From Streptococcus cristatus (GTDB taxonomy: Bacteria; Bacillota; Bacilli; Lactobacillales; Streptococcaceae): a stretch of 64,000 nt of DNA. Positions 1 to 9,300 of this stretch are shown here, piece after piece (position 1 is the stretch's first letter; each line of letters starts with the position of its first letter). The stretch is taken from NCBI RefSeq assembly GCF_001578775.1, contig NZ_KQ969063.1, forward strand, positions 125,089 to 189,088, in the 5' to 3' direction. The position numbers and the translations under genes were made by a program. The notes under the pieces are model-generated. The model saw only the letters and a program-made list of their open reading frames with translations. It was not told the origin of the DNA and made no database searches.

Positions 1-102
1 CTGACCTTTGAAACTGGGGAAGATTTTAATTCAGAGCAAATTAGAAATTTAAGGGCTAAACATGCTATAATATTGATAGGTAAACGAAAACATTCCAAAT
101 AG
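1..102 (+). CDS. C-terminal end of an unidentified protein (partial)
   Basis: The frame starting at base 1 is open for 33 codons and ends at a TAG at 100-102, 11 bases before the next start codon. The tail is hydrophilic and ends in a lysine-rich stretch (GKRKHSK). No family can be recognised from this fragment. The close spacing to the downstream acetyltransferase gene on the same strand suggests co-transcription. It could also be a chance open frame, because only 99 coding bases are visible. Confidence 0.4.
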   Translation: MTFETGEDFNSEQIRNLRAKHAIILIGKRKHSK

Positions 103-113
103 TAGGTGAAAAG

Positions 114-551
114 ATGATCAGAGAAGCCAGTCCAAACGACCTAGATGAATTACTCCATTTATATCTCTCCTTGCACGAGACGGCCATTCCAGAAAAAAGT
201 CCAACCTTACAAAAAATCTGGCAGCGCATGGTAGAAGACCCAGACCACCATATCATTGTCAAAGTGCTTGACGGAAAGATTGTTTCTTCTTGTATTTGTG
301 TCGTCATTCCCAATCTCACGAGAGGACTACGCCCCTACGCCTTGATTGAAAATGTCGTTACTCATCATAACTTTAGAGGCAAGGGCTATGCTAGTGAATG
401 CCTTGATTTTGCTAAAAAATTAGCGACCGAAGCCAATTGCTACAAAATGATGCTGCTGACGGGCTCCAAGAAAGAAAGCACCTGGGAATTTTATAAACGG
501 GCTGGCTACAACCACCAAGACAAAACAGCCTTTATCCAGTGGCTAGACTAA
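114..551 (+). CDS. GNAT family N-acetyltransferase
   Basis: A 145-residue single-domain protein with the GNAT fold pattern. The acetyl-CoA pyrophosphate loop is visible as RGKGYA near residue 89, after the strand ALIENVVTH. The C-terminal part (MMLLTGSKKES, then WEFYKRAGY) matches the usual beta-5/alpha-4 region. These enzymes move an acetyl group from acetyl-CoA to an amine; the substrate cannot be predicted here. The ATG at 114 follows an AGGTGAAAAG ribosome site. The gene is followed by a 173-bp intergenic repeat and converges on the SGNH hydrolase gene. Confidence 0.85.
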   Translation: MIREASPNDLDELLHLYLSLHETAIPEKSPTLQKIWQRMVEDPDHHIIVKVLDGKIVSSCICVVIPNLTRGLRPYALIENVVTHHNFRGKGYASECLDFAKKLATEANCYKMMLLTGSKKESTWEFYKRAGYNHQDKTAFIQWLD

Positions 552-584
552 AGCAAGCAAAAATCTCTAGTGAATATAGAAAAC

Positions 585-760
585 GAGGCTGGGACAAAAG
601 TCCTAGCCTCTCAATTGTCTTTGGATCGTCGAGCAAGACGCAGTGGTTGAGTGGGCTCTACTAAGCTGATTTCATCAGCTTTTACAGCCCTACTCAACTG
701 TGCGGAGGTGGGACGACGAAATCGAATTCTAACGAATTACCGATTTCTGTCCCACTCTCG
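585..760. repeat. 173-bp intergenic repeat, copy 1
   Basis: This stretch is almost identical to 33118-33290 over 173 bases; I see two substitution sites (CTACTAAG here, CTATTACG there). The ends are inverted (GAGGCTGGGACA at the left, TGTCCCACTCTC at the right). Internal hairpins are visible, such as AGCTGATTTCATCAGCT, and a stem pairing GGGAC...GAAATCG with CGATTTC...GTCCC. It lies between convergent genes and could fold as a bidirectional terminator. It carries no protein-coding gene and looks like a small non-autonomous (MITE-like) streptococcal repeat. Confidence 0.85.
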
Positions 761-816
761 TTTTGAAATTTCAATTTTAACTGCTTGAATAGGCAAGCTA
801 AGATAGAAGTATTTTC

Positions 817-1449
817 TCAAAGATAAGGCTGAAGAGCTTTTGACAACGTCGCATAGCCAGCAATGGTCAAATGTAAGCCATCCGTCGTAAAATCCTCCCG
901 CAGCTGACCGCTCTCATCCAAGAAGTTATCATAAAGGTCGAGAAAATGGACATTGGTATAGATGCTTGCTAGGTCTTGGTAGGCACGATTGAGGGCTTGG
1001 ATTTTCTCGTTCGTTCGGATATAAACCGTCCCTTTGTACTGCTCCTGCTCATTCACAGGCAGGACGGACAGCAACTGGATCTGAGCCAGAGGATAGTCGC
1101 GGGAAATCTCCTGAACAACCGCTTCCAGATTGGCCAAGGTTTCAGTCTGAGCCATCTCCTTGCCAATGTCGTTGGTTCCAATCAGGAGAAAAACCTTGTC
1201 CAGAGCCTGCCCAAAAAGATGGGCATCCAAGTTCTCTAAAAGCAAATCAGTCTTGTAGCCACGAATGCCACGATTGACCAAAGTTTTAGGGCTTTGCAAT
1301 AGCTCATGCAGCGGAAAATATTCCACAATCGAATCACCGATAAAAATAATCGCTGGCTCTTTTACTGCAAGCTGATTCAGATCCCGATAATTTTTCTGGA
1401 TCTTTGCCTGCTCATTTAAAAGCCACTGTTCTAATAGTTGAACTGCCAT
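817..1449 (-). CDS. SGNH/GDSL-family hydrolase (lipase/esterase-like)
   Basis: A 210-residue cytoplasmic protein with all SGNH blocks. Block I is FIGDS with nucleophile Ser40, block II has the glycine of RGIRGY, block III is LIGTND, and block V is TDGLH with Asp190 and His193 completing the triad. There is no signal peptide. Family members hydrolyse esters or acetyl groups of lipids or sugars; the substrate is unknown. The start follows AAAGGAG with a 5-base gap. It overlaps the end of the upstream HAD gene by 38 bases, so the two are translationally coupled. Confidence 0.88.
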   Translation of the reverse strand: MAVQLLEQWLLNEQAKIQKNYRDLNQLAVKEPAIIFIGDSIVEYFPLHELLQSPKTLVNRGIRGYKTDLLLENLDAHLFGQALDKVFLLIGTNDIGKEMAQTETLANLEAVVQEISRDYPLAQIQLLSVLPVNEQEQYKGTVYIRTNEKIQALNRAYQDLASIYTNVHFLDLYDNFLDESGQLREDFTTDGLHLTIAGYATLSKALQPYL

Positions 1450-2278
1450 TTAGACTCCTTTTTTCTAAGTATTGCTCAATTACCTGCAAAACGCCGGCCT
1501 CTGCATTGGCTGGTGCCAAGCGACTGGCAATGCGCTTAATCTTCTCATCCCCATTTTCCATCGCATAGGAAAAATCCGCTAGTTCCAGCATTTCCAAATC
1601 ATTTTCGCTGTCGCCAAAAGCCATGATTTCCTTGCTTTTGATTTGCCACCGATCCATGAGCTGACGAAGTCCCCAAGCCTTGTGAAGACCTTCTTGGATA
1701 ATGTCAATCGCACCATAGCCGCTGGTCACAGCACTCAATCTTCCAGCAAATGCTGTATTGATCTGCTGCGTAATCTCTGCTGCTTGCGCTTCATCTACCA
1801 CAACGCTCATCTTTAGCACTTCTTCAAACGGATGATCTTGCAGATTGGGCACAAAATTCATTCGTTTGTAGAAATGGACCGCCATTTCTTCTGTCATAAT
1901 CTTGCTAATCATCGGAAAATCAGTGCCATCCTGAACAAAGCCACCTTTAGTGGAAGTGACCACCAGATGCACCTCTCGTTCTTGACCCTGAAAATAAGCC
2001 AGCGTATCCGCAATCAAATCAGGCTGCCAGAAGGTGCCCAGCAACATTTCATTCTTTTCAAAGATTCTAGCGCCGTTGGCGACGATCAGGGTCATACGCT
2101 CTGTCAAATCGCCCAACAATAAGCGCATTCGTTGAATTTCATTGCCCGTCGCAACGACAAACTTGATATCCCGCTCCTCCAGCTGGTCTAGGACTGCTGT
2201 CAGGCGTGGCAAATCCAGCTCTCCTCGCGGATCCAAAAGGGTGCCGTCCATATCCGTAGCGATCATTTTAATTGGCAT
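1412..2278 (-). CDS. Cof-type HAD-IIB family phosphatase
   Basis: A 288-residue member of the Cof subfamily of haloacid-dehalogenase phosphatases. Motif I is ATDMDGTLLD near residue 7, with the nucleophile aspartate at residue 9. Motif IV is AFGDSENDLEML near the C-terminus, and the type IIB cap lies between them. These proteins dephosphorylate sugar phosphates or flavin/pyridoxal-type small molecules. A ribosome site (AGGTGGGAAG) precedes the ATG. It is the middle gene of a three-gene minus-strand run (362-residue protein, HAD, SGNH) with 15 bases upstream and a 38-base overlap downstream. Confidence 0.9.
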   Translation of the reverse strand: MPIKMIATDMDGTLLDPRGELDLPRLTAVLDQLEERDIKFVVATGNEIQRMRLLLGDLTERMTLIVANGARIFEKNEMLLGTFWQPDLIADTLAYFQGQEREVHLVVTSTKGGFVQDGTDFPMISKIMTEEMAVHFYKRMNFVPNLQDHPFEEVLKMSVVVDEAQAAEITQQINTAFAGRLSAVTSGYGAIDIIQEGLHKAWGLRQLMDRWQIKSKEIMAFGDSENDLEMLELADFSYAMENGDEKIKRIASRLAPANAEAGVLQVIEQYLEKRSLNGSSTIRTVAFK

Positions 2279-2293
2279 CTTCCCACCTCATTT

Positions 2294-3382
2294 CTATAGT
2301 CTCAGATACTTATTTTTCACTTTATTCCATAAATATTTGAGATAACCTTTCCCTTTTAACTTTTCGACTAATGATTTTTCAAAGTTTTTTACTTGAGCAT
2401 CTACTTGACTTTTAGCGCTTTTCCCTGAAATCGCATAGTGACTTCTAGACGTATGGTAACCAGCCGAGCCTCGATTATTCTGAGGGGCTTTGAAAGCTTG
2501 CCCGCCATTTCGAATCTCCAGCTTACGAAACTGGGGATCCCACTGGGCTGGACTTTTGACATCGTAATAATAATGGGAACTATGATTGAAAAGCGAGGGT
2601 TTCTTCCCGTAATTAAAACTGGCTCCATTAACTAGCCCATTTTGACTGCTACTTTCCGGATCCAAAACATTAAGGAATCGCCCTTCCCTATCTAGAATAA
2701 ACTCGGTATGGAAACGATGGAGAATCTTGATATTGGCCTGATAGGGCTGCTGGTCTGGGTAGGTCACCTGGCCCTTATTGACAAAGGCTTTATTGTGCAG
2801 CCGTGAAGATTCCCATAGCTGGCAGTCTAGATTAGGGTGCGCCTGAAAATAGGCTACAAGAGCCTGGCCGTCTGTCATCCCCAGTTTACGAAAATGCTGT
2901 CTGACCCACTGAACTTGCTGACAAGAAATAACGTAGCGAAACTGGTGCAACTGACCTTTTAATCTTTGATTGCCACTGTCTGCAATAAAGTCTGCCGGAG
3001 AAAAAGCATGCCGAATCGTTTGAGAAAACTGATGCCAAAAGGGAGAGTGTGGCGATAAGTCCGGATGTATACGTGAGAGCAAGCGGGTGATTTCTGCTGC
3101 TTCCCCACTCAATTCGTCAGGCATATCCATATAGAACATAGCTAGCTTCAACAACTTCTCAGCTTGCTGGGGCTGGACTGCTTGGCATTCAAAAGACCAC
3201 AGTTTCTGAAAGAGCGGACTGCCAAATATAAGGGCCTCCTCAAAAAAAACTTGGCGAGCTGATTCATGCGGCAATGACGCTATTTCTGCTAGAAAAACTT
3301 TATCAAGAACAGCTTGAGACCAGCCGCGCGCTTGTAATTCTAGGCAGTATTGCTCGATTTCTACTTCCATCACCATCCACAT
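2294..3382 (-). CDS. uncharacterised 362-residue protein (possibly DUF3114)
   Basis: I do not recognise a function. The protein is soluble, rich in Gln, His and aromatic residues in its first half, and has a basic C-terminal tail with alternating Lys and Tyr. It has no signal peptide or membrane segment. Length and streptococcal context fit the DUF3114 family, but I am not certain. Three in-frame ATGs lie within the first five codons (MWMVME) and no strong ribosome site separates them, so the start could be up to 12 bases downstream. It heads the minus-strand run with the HAD and SGNH genes and is divergent from the DtxR gene. Confidence 0.7.
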   Translation of the reverse strand: MWMVMEVEIEQYCLELQARGWSQAVLDKVFLAEIASLPHESARQVFFEEALIFGSPLFQKLWSFECQAVQPQQAEKLLKLAMFYMDMPDELSGEAAEITRLLSRIHPDLSPHSPFWHQFSQTIRHAFSPADFIADSGNQRLKGQLHQFRYVISCQQVQWVRQHFRKLGMTDGQALVAYFQAHPNLDCQLWESSRLHNKAFVNKGQVTYPDQQPYQANIKILHRFHTEFILDREGRFLNVLDPESSSQNGLVNGASFNYGKKPSLFNHSSHYYYDVKSPAQWDPQFRKLEIRNGGQAFKAPQNNRGSAGYHTSRSHYAISGKSAKSQVDAQVKNFEKSLVEKLKGKGYLKYLWNKVKNKYLRL

Positions 3383-3521
3383 CCATCATATGAAATTTCT
3401 TTAGCACCGTTTAGGGCTCCGCTAGCAGGTTCATGCAGCCTTCGATACCTCTCCTATTTATCTCTAAATATGCCAAAATTTCATGTAAAAGTCAACGTAC
3501 AATGGAACTTTCGGCCTCAAA

Positions 3522-3551
3522 TTGTATTCTTTCAGCATTTTTTGCTATACT
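3522..3551 (+). promoter_or_regulatory. candidate promoter of the DtxR-family regulator
   Basis: TTGTAT at 3522-3527 and TATACT at 3546-3551 are separated by 18 bases, 28 bases before the ATG at 3580. I found no clear metal-regulator palindrome overlapping it. Confidence 0.5.
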
Positions 3552-3579
3552 AGTCTTAGGAAAACAACGAGGACAAAAG

Positions 3580-4227
3580 ATGACGCCAAATAAAGAAGAC
3601 TATTTAAAATGTATTTACGAGATTGGCACGCGCCAGGGAAAAATCACCAATAAAGAAATCGCCCAGCACATGCAGGTTTCTCCGCCGGCCGTGACGGAGA
3701 TGATGAAGAAAATGCTGGCTGAAGAACTCCTAATCAAGGACAAAAAGGCCGGCTACCTGCTGACCGACCTAGGCCTGCAACTGGTCTCTGACCTCTACCG
3801 CAAGCACCGATTGATTGAGGTGTTCTTGGTCCAAAAGCTGGGCTACACCACGGACGAAATCCATCAGGAAGCCGAAATTCTGGAACATACCGTTTCTGAG
3901 CGCTTTGTCGCAGGCTTGGAAAAAATGCTAGATTTCCCAGAGACTTGCCCTCATGGTGGCACAATCCCAGCCAAATACCAGCTGCTGAAAGAAAAATACC
4001 ATCAAACTCTGGCCTCCGCTCAAGAGCCCGGTAACTACCTCATCCGCCGTGTCCACGACGACTTTGAGCTTTTGGCTTATCTGGAAAAGCACAATCTAAA
4101 CATAGACCAAGAAATCAATTTCCTCCAGTATGACGACTACAGCCAGCTCTATCAACTGGAAGTGGATGGCCAAGTAATCCAAGTTAGCCCTATGATTGCC
4201 CAGCAGATTTATGTGGAAAAACTATAA
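3580..4227 (+). CDS. DtxR/MntR-family metal-dependent transcriptional regulator (SloR/ScaR type)
   Basis: A 215-residue iron/manganese-sensing repressor. The N-terminal winged helix-turn-helix is visible at residues 1-60 (NKEDYLKCIYEIG, then SPPAVTEMMKKM for the recognition helix). The dimerisation and metal-binding domain follows, with EVFL and EILEHTVSERF carrying the conserved Glu/His ligands and a C-P-H-G motif. A C-terminal SH3-like FeoA domain runs from about residue 150 to the end. This length is typical of oral streptococcal SloR/ScaR, which control Mn uptake and adhesin operons. I start at the ATG after GAGGACAAAAG; the frame stays open upstream, but that part overlaps the promoter. 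Confidence 0.9.
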   Translation: MTPNKEDYLKCIYEIGTRQGKITNKEIAQHMQVSPPAVTEMMKKMLAEELLIKDKKAGYLLTDLGLQLVSDLYRKHRLIEVFLVQKLGYTTDEIHQEAEILEHTVSERFVAGLEKMLDFPETCPHGGTIPAKYQLLKEKYHQTLASAQEPGNYLIRRVHDDFELLAYLEKHNLNIDQEINFLQYDDYSQLYQLEVDGQVIQVSPMIAQQIYVEKL

Positions 4228-4230
4228 ACA

Positions 4231-4270
4231 AAAACCAGTTCAGACTTTTTAGTCTTAAACTGGTTTTTTT
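4231..4270 (+). terminator. rho-independent terminator after the DtxR-family gene
   Basis: AAACCAGTTCAGACT pairs with AGTCTTAAACTGGTTT around a short T loop, followed by a run of seven T. Confidence 0.9.
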
Positions 4271-4271
4271 A

Positions 4272-4300
4272 TTGACAAAAATAAGATGTCGAAATATAAT
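4272..4300 (+). promoter_or_regulatory. consensus promoter of the MarR-EVE operon
   Basis: A perfect TTGACA (4272-4277) and a perfect TATAAT (4295-4300) are separated by 17 bases. The promoter begins just after the T-run of the previous terminator. Confidence 0.92.
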
Positions 4301-4312
4301 AAGTATACTTAT
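4299..4312. promoter_or_regulatory. 14-bp palindrome overlapping the MarR promoter (putative operator)
   Basis: ATAAGTATACTTAT is a perfect palindrome starting at the last two bases of the -10 box and covering the likely transcription start. A site there would block transcription, and MarR proteins typically repress their own gene through such palindromes. That this MarR binds it is inference. Confidence 0.6.
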
Positions 4313-4334
4313 AAAATATTTAGAGGAAAAGCTA

Positions 4335-4796
4335 ATGGAAACATCGCAGTTTAACTCCATCTACAAGGATGAATATAAAAAATCAACCGGTCTGCTCTTT
4401 ATCCGCGCCTACCACAAGTGGCATGGGCTGATTAAAAATGAGCTGAAAACCATTGATTTAACCCATCCCCAATTTGTCATTCTGACCACTCTTGCTGCAC
4501 TCCTGCGTCAGCAAGAATGGGTAAGTCAGACCGATATTGCTCGATTCTCTGACATGGATGTCATGACCGTATCCCAAATCATCCGCCTCTTGGTCAAAAA
4601 AGAATTGATCATGCGGGAAGTCCATCCCAAGGACAGCCGTGCCAACATCATACTTCTAACGGATACGGGACTGCAAAAAGTCAACCAAGCCCTTCCTCTG
4701 GTAGAAGGCATTGATCAGACATTCTTTGGAAAATTAGAAAATAAAACAGAAGTATTCAATCAACTCTTAATGAAACTGGAGGCAGAAAATGACTAG
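4335..4796 (+). CDS. MarR-family transcriptional regulator
   Basis: A 153-residue winged helix-turn-helix regulator. The recognition region is visible as TDIARFSDMDVMTVSQIIRL near residues 70-90. The wing follows (REVHPKDSRANIILLTDTG), with the typical D-x-R in the beta-hairpin. The ATG at 4335 follows AGAGGAAAAG. An open frame extends upstream, but it crosses the consensus promoter. The stop overlaps the EVE-domain gene start by 8 bases, so the pair is an operon. A palindrome at the promoter suggests self-repression. Confidence 0.9.
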   Translation: METSQFNSIYKDEYKKSTGLLFIRAYHKWHGLIKNELKTIDLTHPQFVILTTLAALLRQQEWVSQTDIARFSDMDVMTVSQIIRLLVKKELIMREVHPKDSRANIILLTDTGLQKVNQALPLVEGIDQTFFGKLENKTEVFNQLLMKLEAEND

Positions 4797-5199
4797 ATTT
4801 TGGATTGGTGTCGTATCAAAAGAACACGTCCTAAGAGGTGTAGAGGGGGGCTTTTGCCAAGTCTGCCATGGAAAGAAAGCACCGCTGAACCGAATGAAAA
4901 AAGGAGATTACCTTTTGTACTACAGCCCTAAGTATCAGCTGAATGGTCAGGAAAAGCTGCAGGCCTTTACAGCAGTTGGCAAGATTCTAAATGACACAGC
5001 CTATCAAGTAGAAATGTTTGAAGATTTCTTCCCTTTTCGACGTGACGTCAGCTACTACCAACCTGTCAAAGACTGCCCCATTGAACAGGTACGGCCACAT
5101 CCCGAATGGCGCCAATATGCTTCTCAGATAAGATACGGACATTTCGAAGTTTCAAAAGAATTTTTTCTCTATATCTTTGAACAGATGAAGGAAGAATAG
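4789..5199 (+). CDS. EVE (PUA-like) domain protein, UPF0310 family
   Basis: A 136-residue single EVE domain. It begins with FWIGVVSKEHV, followed by KKGDYLLYYSPK and the aromatic-rich strand FEDFFPFRRDV, all typical of UPF0310. EVE folds resemble PUA and YTH domains and bind modified bases in nucleic acid; some EVE proteins act in modification-dependent restriction or RNA metabolism. No nuclease domain is attached. Overlap with the MarR gene means they are made together, which suggests that the regulator controls mainly this protein. Confidence 0.85.
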   Translation: MTRFWIGVVSKEHVLRGVEGGFCQVCHGKKAPLNRMKKGDYLLYYSPKYQLNGQEKLQAFTAVGKILNDTAYQVEMFEDFFPFRRDVSYYQPVKDCPIEQVRPHPEWRQYASQIRYGHFEVSKEFFLYIFEQMKEE

Positions 5200-5230
5200 G
5201 AGGCTGGGACATCCTGACCTCCTATTTTTT
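5198..5230 (+). terminator. terminator after the MarR-EVE operon, related to the intergenic repeat
   Basis: AGGAGG pairs with CCTCCT and is followed by A and six T. The left arm (GGAGGCTGGGACA) is the same motif that begins the 173-bp repeat, so this may be a shortened relative of that element. Confidence 0.75.
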
Positions 5231-5496
5231 CGTATCCGATATCATATGCTCTATAATTGTTTTAGCAGGAATTATGGAGTTTTTTAGGAAAAATCCTATC
5301 TACCTTACTGAAAAGAATAAATCAAATCATATCACAAACCTCCTAGAAAGACCAAGGCTTTTCTGATCAAAATAATACTCTAGACACTTCCACTTCATCA
5401 AGTTTTTTAAAAGAAAGAAAAGATCCTATTTACCCCCCTTGCAAACCTTTTCACTTTTTGCTAGAATGATGTCAAAAAATTAAGAAGGACAAAATT

Positions 5497-6288
5497 ATGC
5501 CACAAAATCTCTTTAAAGAATTGGCCCAGCTGGAGCAAGTGGAAGCTCTAGCTCTCGGAGGTTCACGGGCCGGCCAGCATTTTGACCAAGACTCAGACTA
5601 TGATGTCTATGTCTACCTGAGCGCTCCTATTGAGCCAGCTATTCGCCAAGAAATCCTCAGCAAGTACTGCTCCTATATGGAAATCGGCAATCAATTTTGG
5701 GAACTGGAAGACGACTGCGTCCTCAATAATGGTATCGAGATTGAGCTGATTTACCGCTCGCTGGACGACTTTGACCAAGACCTGCGAACTGTCGTTTTAG
5801 AGCACCAAGCCCAGAATTCTTACACTACCTGTATGTGGTACAATCTGATCCACAGCAAGATTCTCTACGATCGAGACGGCCGCTATGCTGCTCTCCAGAG
5901 CAAGTACAGTCTGCCCTATCCGGCTGAGCTGAAAAGGAATATCATCAGTAAGCAGCTCCTACTTCTCGACCAAGCTATGCCAGCTTTTTCAAGACAGATC
6001 AAAAAGGCCCTCAAGCGCCAAGATCTGCTCAGCATTAATCACCGCAGCAGTGAGTTTTTCGCCTCTTACTTTGATGCCCTCTTTGCCCTCGATGAGCAGC
6101 TCCATCCAGGCGAAAAGCGCATGCTCCAGTATGCCAAAGAAAATTGCTCCCGCCTGCCTCAGGATTTTGAAGCCAATATCCAAGACTACTTCCAACATCT
6201 CTACCAGCCAGACCAGCAACAGAAAGCGGCCCTAGCCTTGGATAGCCTCCTAGACAATCTTAAGCAATTGATTGAAGCATCCATCTAG
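5497..6288 (+). CDS. nucleotidyltransferase-fold protein (DUF4037-like)
   Basis: A 263-residue protein with an N-terminal polymerase-beta-type nucleotidyltransferase core. GGSR is at residues 21-24, followed by DSDYD with metal-binding Asp34 and Asp36, and a later acidic strand (IEIELIY). The C-terminal helical half resembles DUF4037. Such proteins may transfer a nucleotide to a drug, protein or small molecule; the substrate is unknown. The start follows AAGAAGGAC. It has its own upstream space and a strong shared terminator, so it is likely monocistronic. Confidence 0.82.
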   Translation: MPQNLFKELAQLEQVEALALGGSRAGQHFDQDSDYDVYVYLSAPIEPAIRQEILSKYCSYMEIGNQFWELEDDCVLNNGIEIELIYRSLDDFDQDLRTVVLEHQAQNSYTTCMWYNLIHSKILYDRDGRYAALQSKYSLPYPAELKRNIISKQLLLLDQAMPAFSRQIKKALKRQDLLSINHRSSEFFASYFDALFALDEQLHPGEKRMLQYAKENCSRLPQDFEANIQDYFQHLYQPDQQQKAALALDSLLDNLKQLIEASI

Positions 6289-6301
6289 AATTTCAACAGA
6301 T

Positions 6302-6348
6302 AAAAAGCTCATGAAACCAGTTTTTCAGCTGGTTCATGAGCTTTTTGC
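6302..6348. terminator. bidirectional terminator between the nucleotidyltransferase and protease genes
   Basis: AAAAAGCTCATGAA(A)CCAG pairs with CTGGTTCATGAGCTTTTT across a short loop. A-rich and T-rich flanks on both sides let it work for both convergent genes. Confidence 0.92.
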
Positions 6349-6372
6349 TATTTTCGACAAGCAACCTAAGGC

Positions 6373-9300
6373 TTATTTGTTAAAGATTGACTGCCTGAAG
6401 TCGTCTGTTTCACGAAGATAGGCGTTGTAAATCTTCTTCTTGAGCAGGTTGACCCAGCTAGCTTCCACACGATTTGTCGCATTGGTAATGTTGCGCACAT
6501 CCTCTGCGACCGCTTCGTCCATCAGCTTCTGCATCTCTGCATACGAGCGAATGGTTACTTGCTTGGTACTGTTAGGATTTCTGAGTTCGTACTCAATGGT
6601 GATTGGTTTGAGCTTGGTTAGCTGGTCAATCCGCTCTTGGTACATGGCCTTCTTGAAGGCCGCCCATGAAGCATATTCACCCTTGAATACATTTTCCAAG
6701 ACCTTCTGATCTGTCACCAGACCAACGTCTCTCCTGAGCCAGCCATCCCAGGTCGTCTTGCCTTCTGCAGCAGCCTCTTCGGAGAATTTCCCTGAAACAT
6801 AAGGGACAAATCCTTCATGGTAGCCCTTGGCTGCCAGCAATTCATAGGCTGTGCGACGGAACATGACGTCTCCCGGCGCCCCATTTGGATTGCTCAAGGC
6901 TGAGTAGATTGGCGAGAAGAGGCTGAGACTGAGGTAGCCATTACGCGGATACTGTCCGCTATCCTTATTCTCCCGACGGGTGATGACATCATTGTCAATC
7001 AGGGATTCAAAGCTGGTCAACTTCTTGATTTCTTCTGCGGTGAAGCTGCGCGTCTGGTTACCAGCATGGGTCTGATTACCATATTTATCAGTGATATAGT
7101 AATTCTCCATCTTTCTGAACCACTGGAGCTTGGCTGCATCACTCTGCTTGACCATTGAAGTACCTTCTAAGTAATCCAGCGTGTAAATCATGTCAAACAT
7201 ACCATGGACATAGTGCTGCAAATCTGCTGCATTTTGGACACGTTCCTTAAAGTTATAGGTATGCATCCTTGTCTTAGAGTCCTTGTCCGTCTTGAAGAGG
7301 GTATTGAGGGTGATGGTAGGCTCATTTGGACTTGGTGTAGACTGCAAGAGACCACGAGCATAGAGCTCAGCCCCCAGTCCTTCGCGGCGACCATAACCTT
7401 CAAAGTAGATCGAACCATCAGAGTTATGCGTCATCTCATGGGTGTAGACGGAGTTCCCATAGTCTTCTAACAAGCGAGCAGCATCAAAGTGGGTGACACT
7501 TCCCGTAGCATAGGCATTGTATCCCTTGCTTGGATACCACTTACCGGCTGGTCCAAAGAATTCTTGCATAGCTAGTGATTTCTTGTCATTAGCTGGAGCC
7601 CAATATCTTTTACCATCCTTGTCAACCAATGAGAATCCATCGTAAACCAGAACAGAACGGAAGAGCTTGTCCTTGCTTTCAGGGCTTAGGATCTTATACC
7701 AGAAATCATAGTGGTCACGCTGCCATTCAGCTGACTTTCTAACTCGGTCTTCGACATACTCAACCAATTCTGCATCTGTTCGCACCCTGTTATTGGCATC
7801 AAGGCGGTAGCGATCATAAGCTCCCATGGAGACGGTGGACATATTGGAGATGACATAGACACCCTTCTCAGTCATGGTCAGGAGTGGCAGGAGCATGCCC
7901 TTATGTTCCCAATTATCCGCAGTAATCTTGTCGTAAACACCGACAGAATACTTACTCTTGCCCTCGGCTGCATCCTGAAGCTGTCTGGCTTCTGCCACAT
8001 CCGACTTGGACTCAACGATATAGGCTTTTGTATTGGTCTTGAGCCATTCGTTATTGGTCTTGTCTGGAAGGAAGAGCTGGCGATAGCTTTCCAGATAGTT
8101 GAAGAGGCCGCGCTTGCCAGTCGCTTCAGAGAGCGAGTTATCGTAGGCCAGATGGTTGTTCTTGGCCTTGAGATTTTCAAAACCAGACTGACCAAGTGAA
8201 ATAATGGTATCCAGTGTTGAAGCATTATGATTTCCAAAGAAGTCAAATTTATAGGCCGACAAATCCTTGACATTGGTCTTGTCATAGTTGATATTATACC
8301 AACGGTTGAGATAGGTCAGACCCAGCAGGAAGGCTTCCTTATTGGCTCTAATCTTCTGAGCTACATAGTCAGCTACAACATCGCCTTCAGTATTGATGGA
8401 CTTGTCCATAGCCAGAACCTTACGCAACTCTTCTGCCAACTTGGTCTTGACTTGCTCAAAGGCTGTGTCCATATAGAGCTCATCCAGAGAAGCATCTGCA
8501 TTCACACCTAAAACAGTTCGCATATTTGGTGAGTCAAGGACAACCTTGTTCAACTCTGGCAGCACTTGATTGAGAATTCTGCTATAGTCTGATAGGAAGG
8601 TTTCTGGTGTATAAAGGAGGTCTAAACCATTCACAGCATACTCTGCGATAGATTGATGTTTGAAGTCTCCTTTATAGGTCAGATTTAGATAATCAACCGT
8701 CTTATCCTCAAAGTGCAACATCAGGCGATTAATCGCAGTCTTGTTGCTATGGATATCGGTGATCATCTGGTCGCCCTTCATCGGAACCACATCCAGCAAA
8801 TACTCTCTAGTAAGCTTGTGATTATCTGGAAGTTTATTGCCGTAGGCAACGATGGTTTCCTTATTATAGAATGGCAGGAGTTTTTCCATATTGGCATAGG
8901 CTATCAGACGGTCTGCACGAGCATTCTTTTCCTTACTGTAGTCAACAGTGTGGAGATTGAGATTGCTGTCCTCTAGCGTGGTCGTAATGTCTAGGCTAGC
9001 CAGCTTCTCTTCAGCCTCGTCCAAAGTCAGAGTAGAAGTGACAAACTGATCATTACCTAAAGTTTCGTTTCCTTCAACGGCATAGGCTTCTTTTATGCGA
9101 TCATTCTTGTAATCTTGGTCGCCAGAAATGCTGTAGACATTTGTACCGCTGACATTGCTGATAACATTGTCAATCAAGCCATTGAAATAATTAGAACCAA
9201 CCACTCCGCCGATTTGACCATTCTTCGTAGAATTTTGGATCTTTCCAGTCACATAAGAACGGCTGATGCGGGCATTGTCTTCCAAGCGACCGACCAGACC

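Noticed and set aside
3433..3579. Longer N-terminus for the DtxR-family regulator
   Set aside because: The extension crosses the likely promoter and would add residues that the family does not have.
5230..5496. Small plus-strand frame containing MEFFRKNPIYL (30 codons)
   Set aside because: Weak ribosome site, no conservation evidence, and the frame extends upstream without a start; more likely chance or debris.
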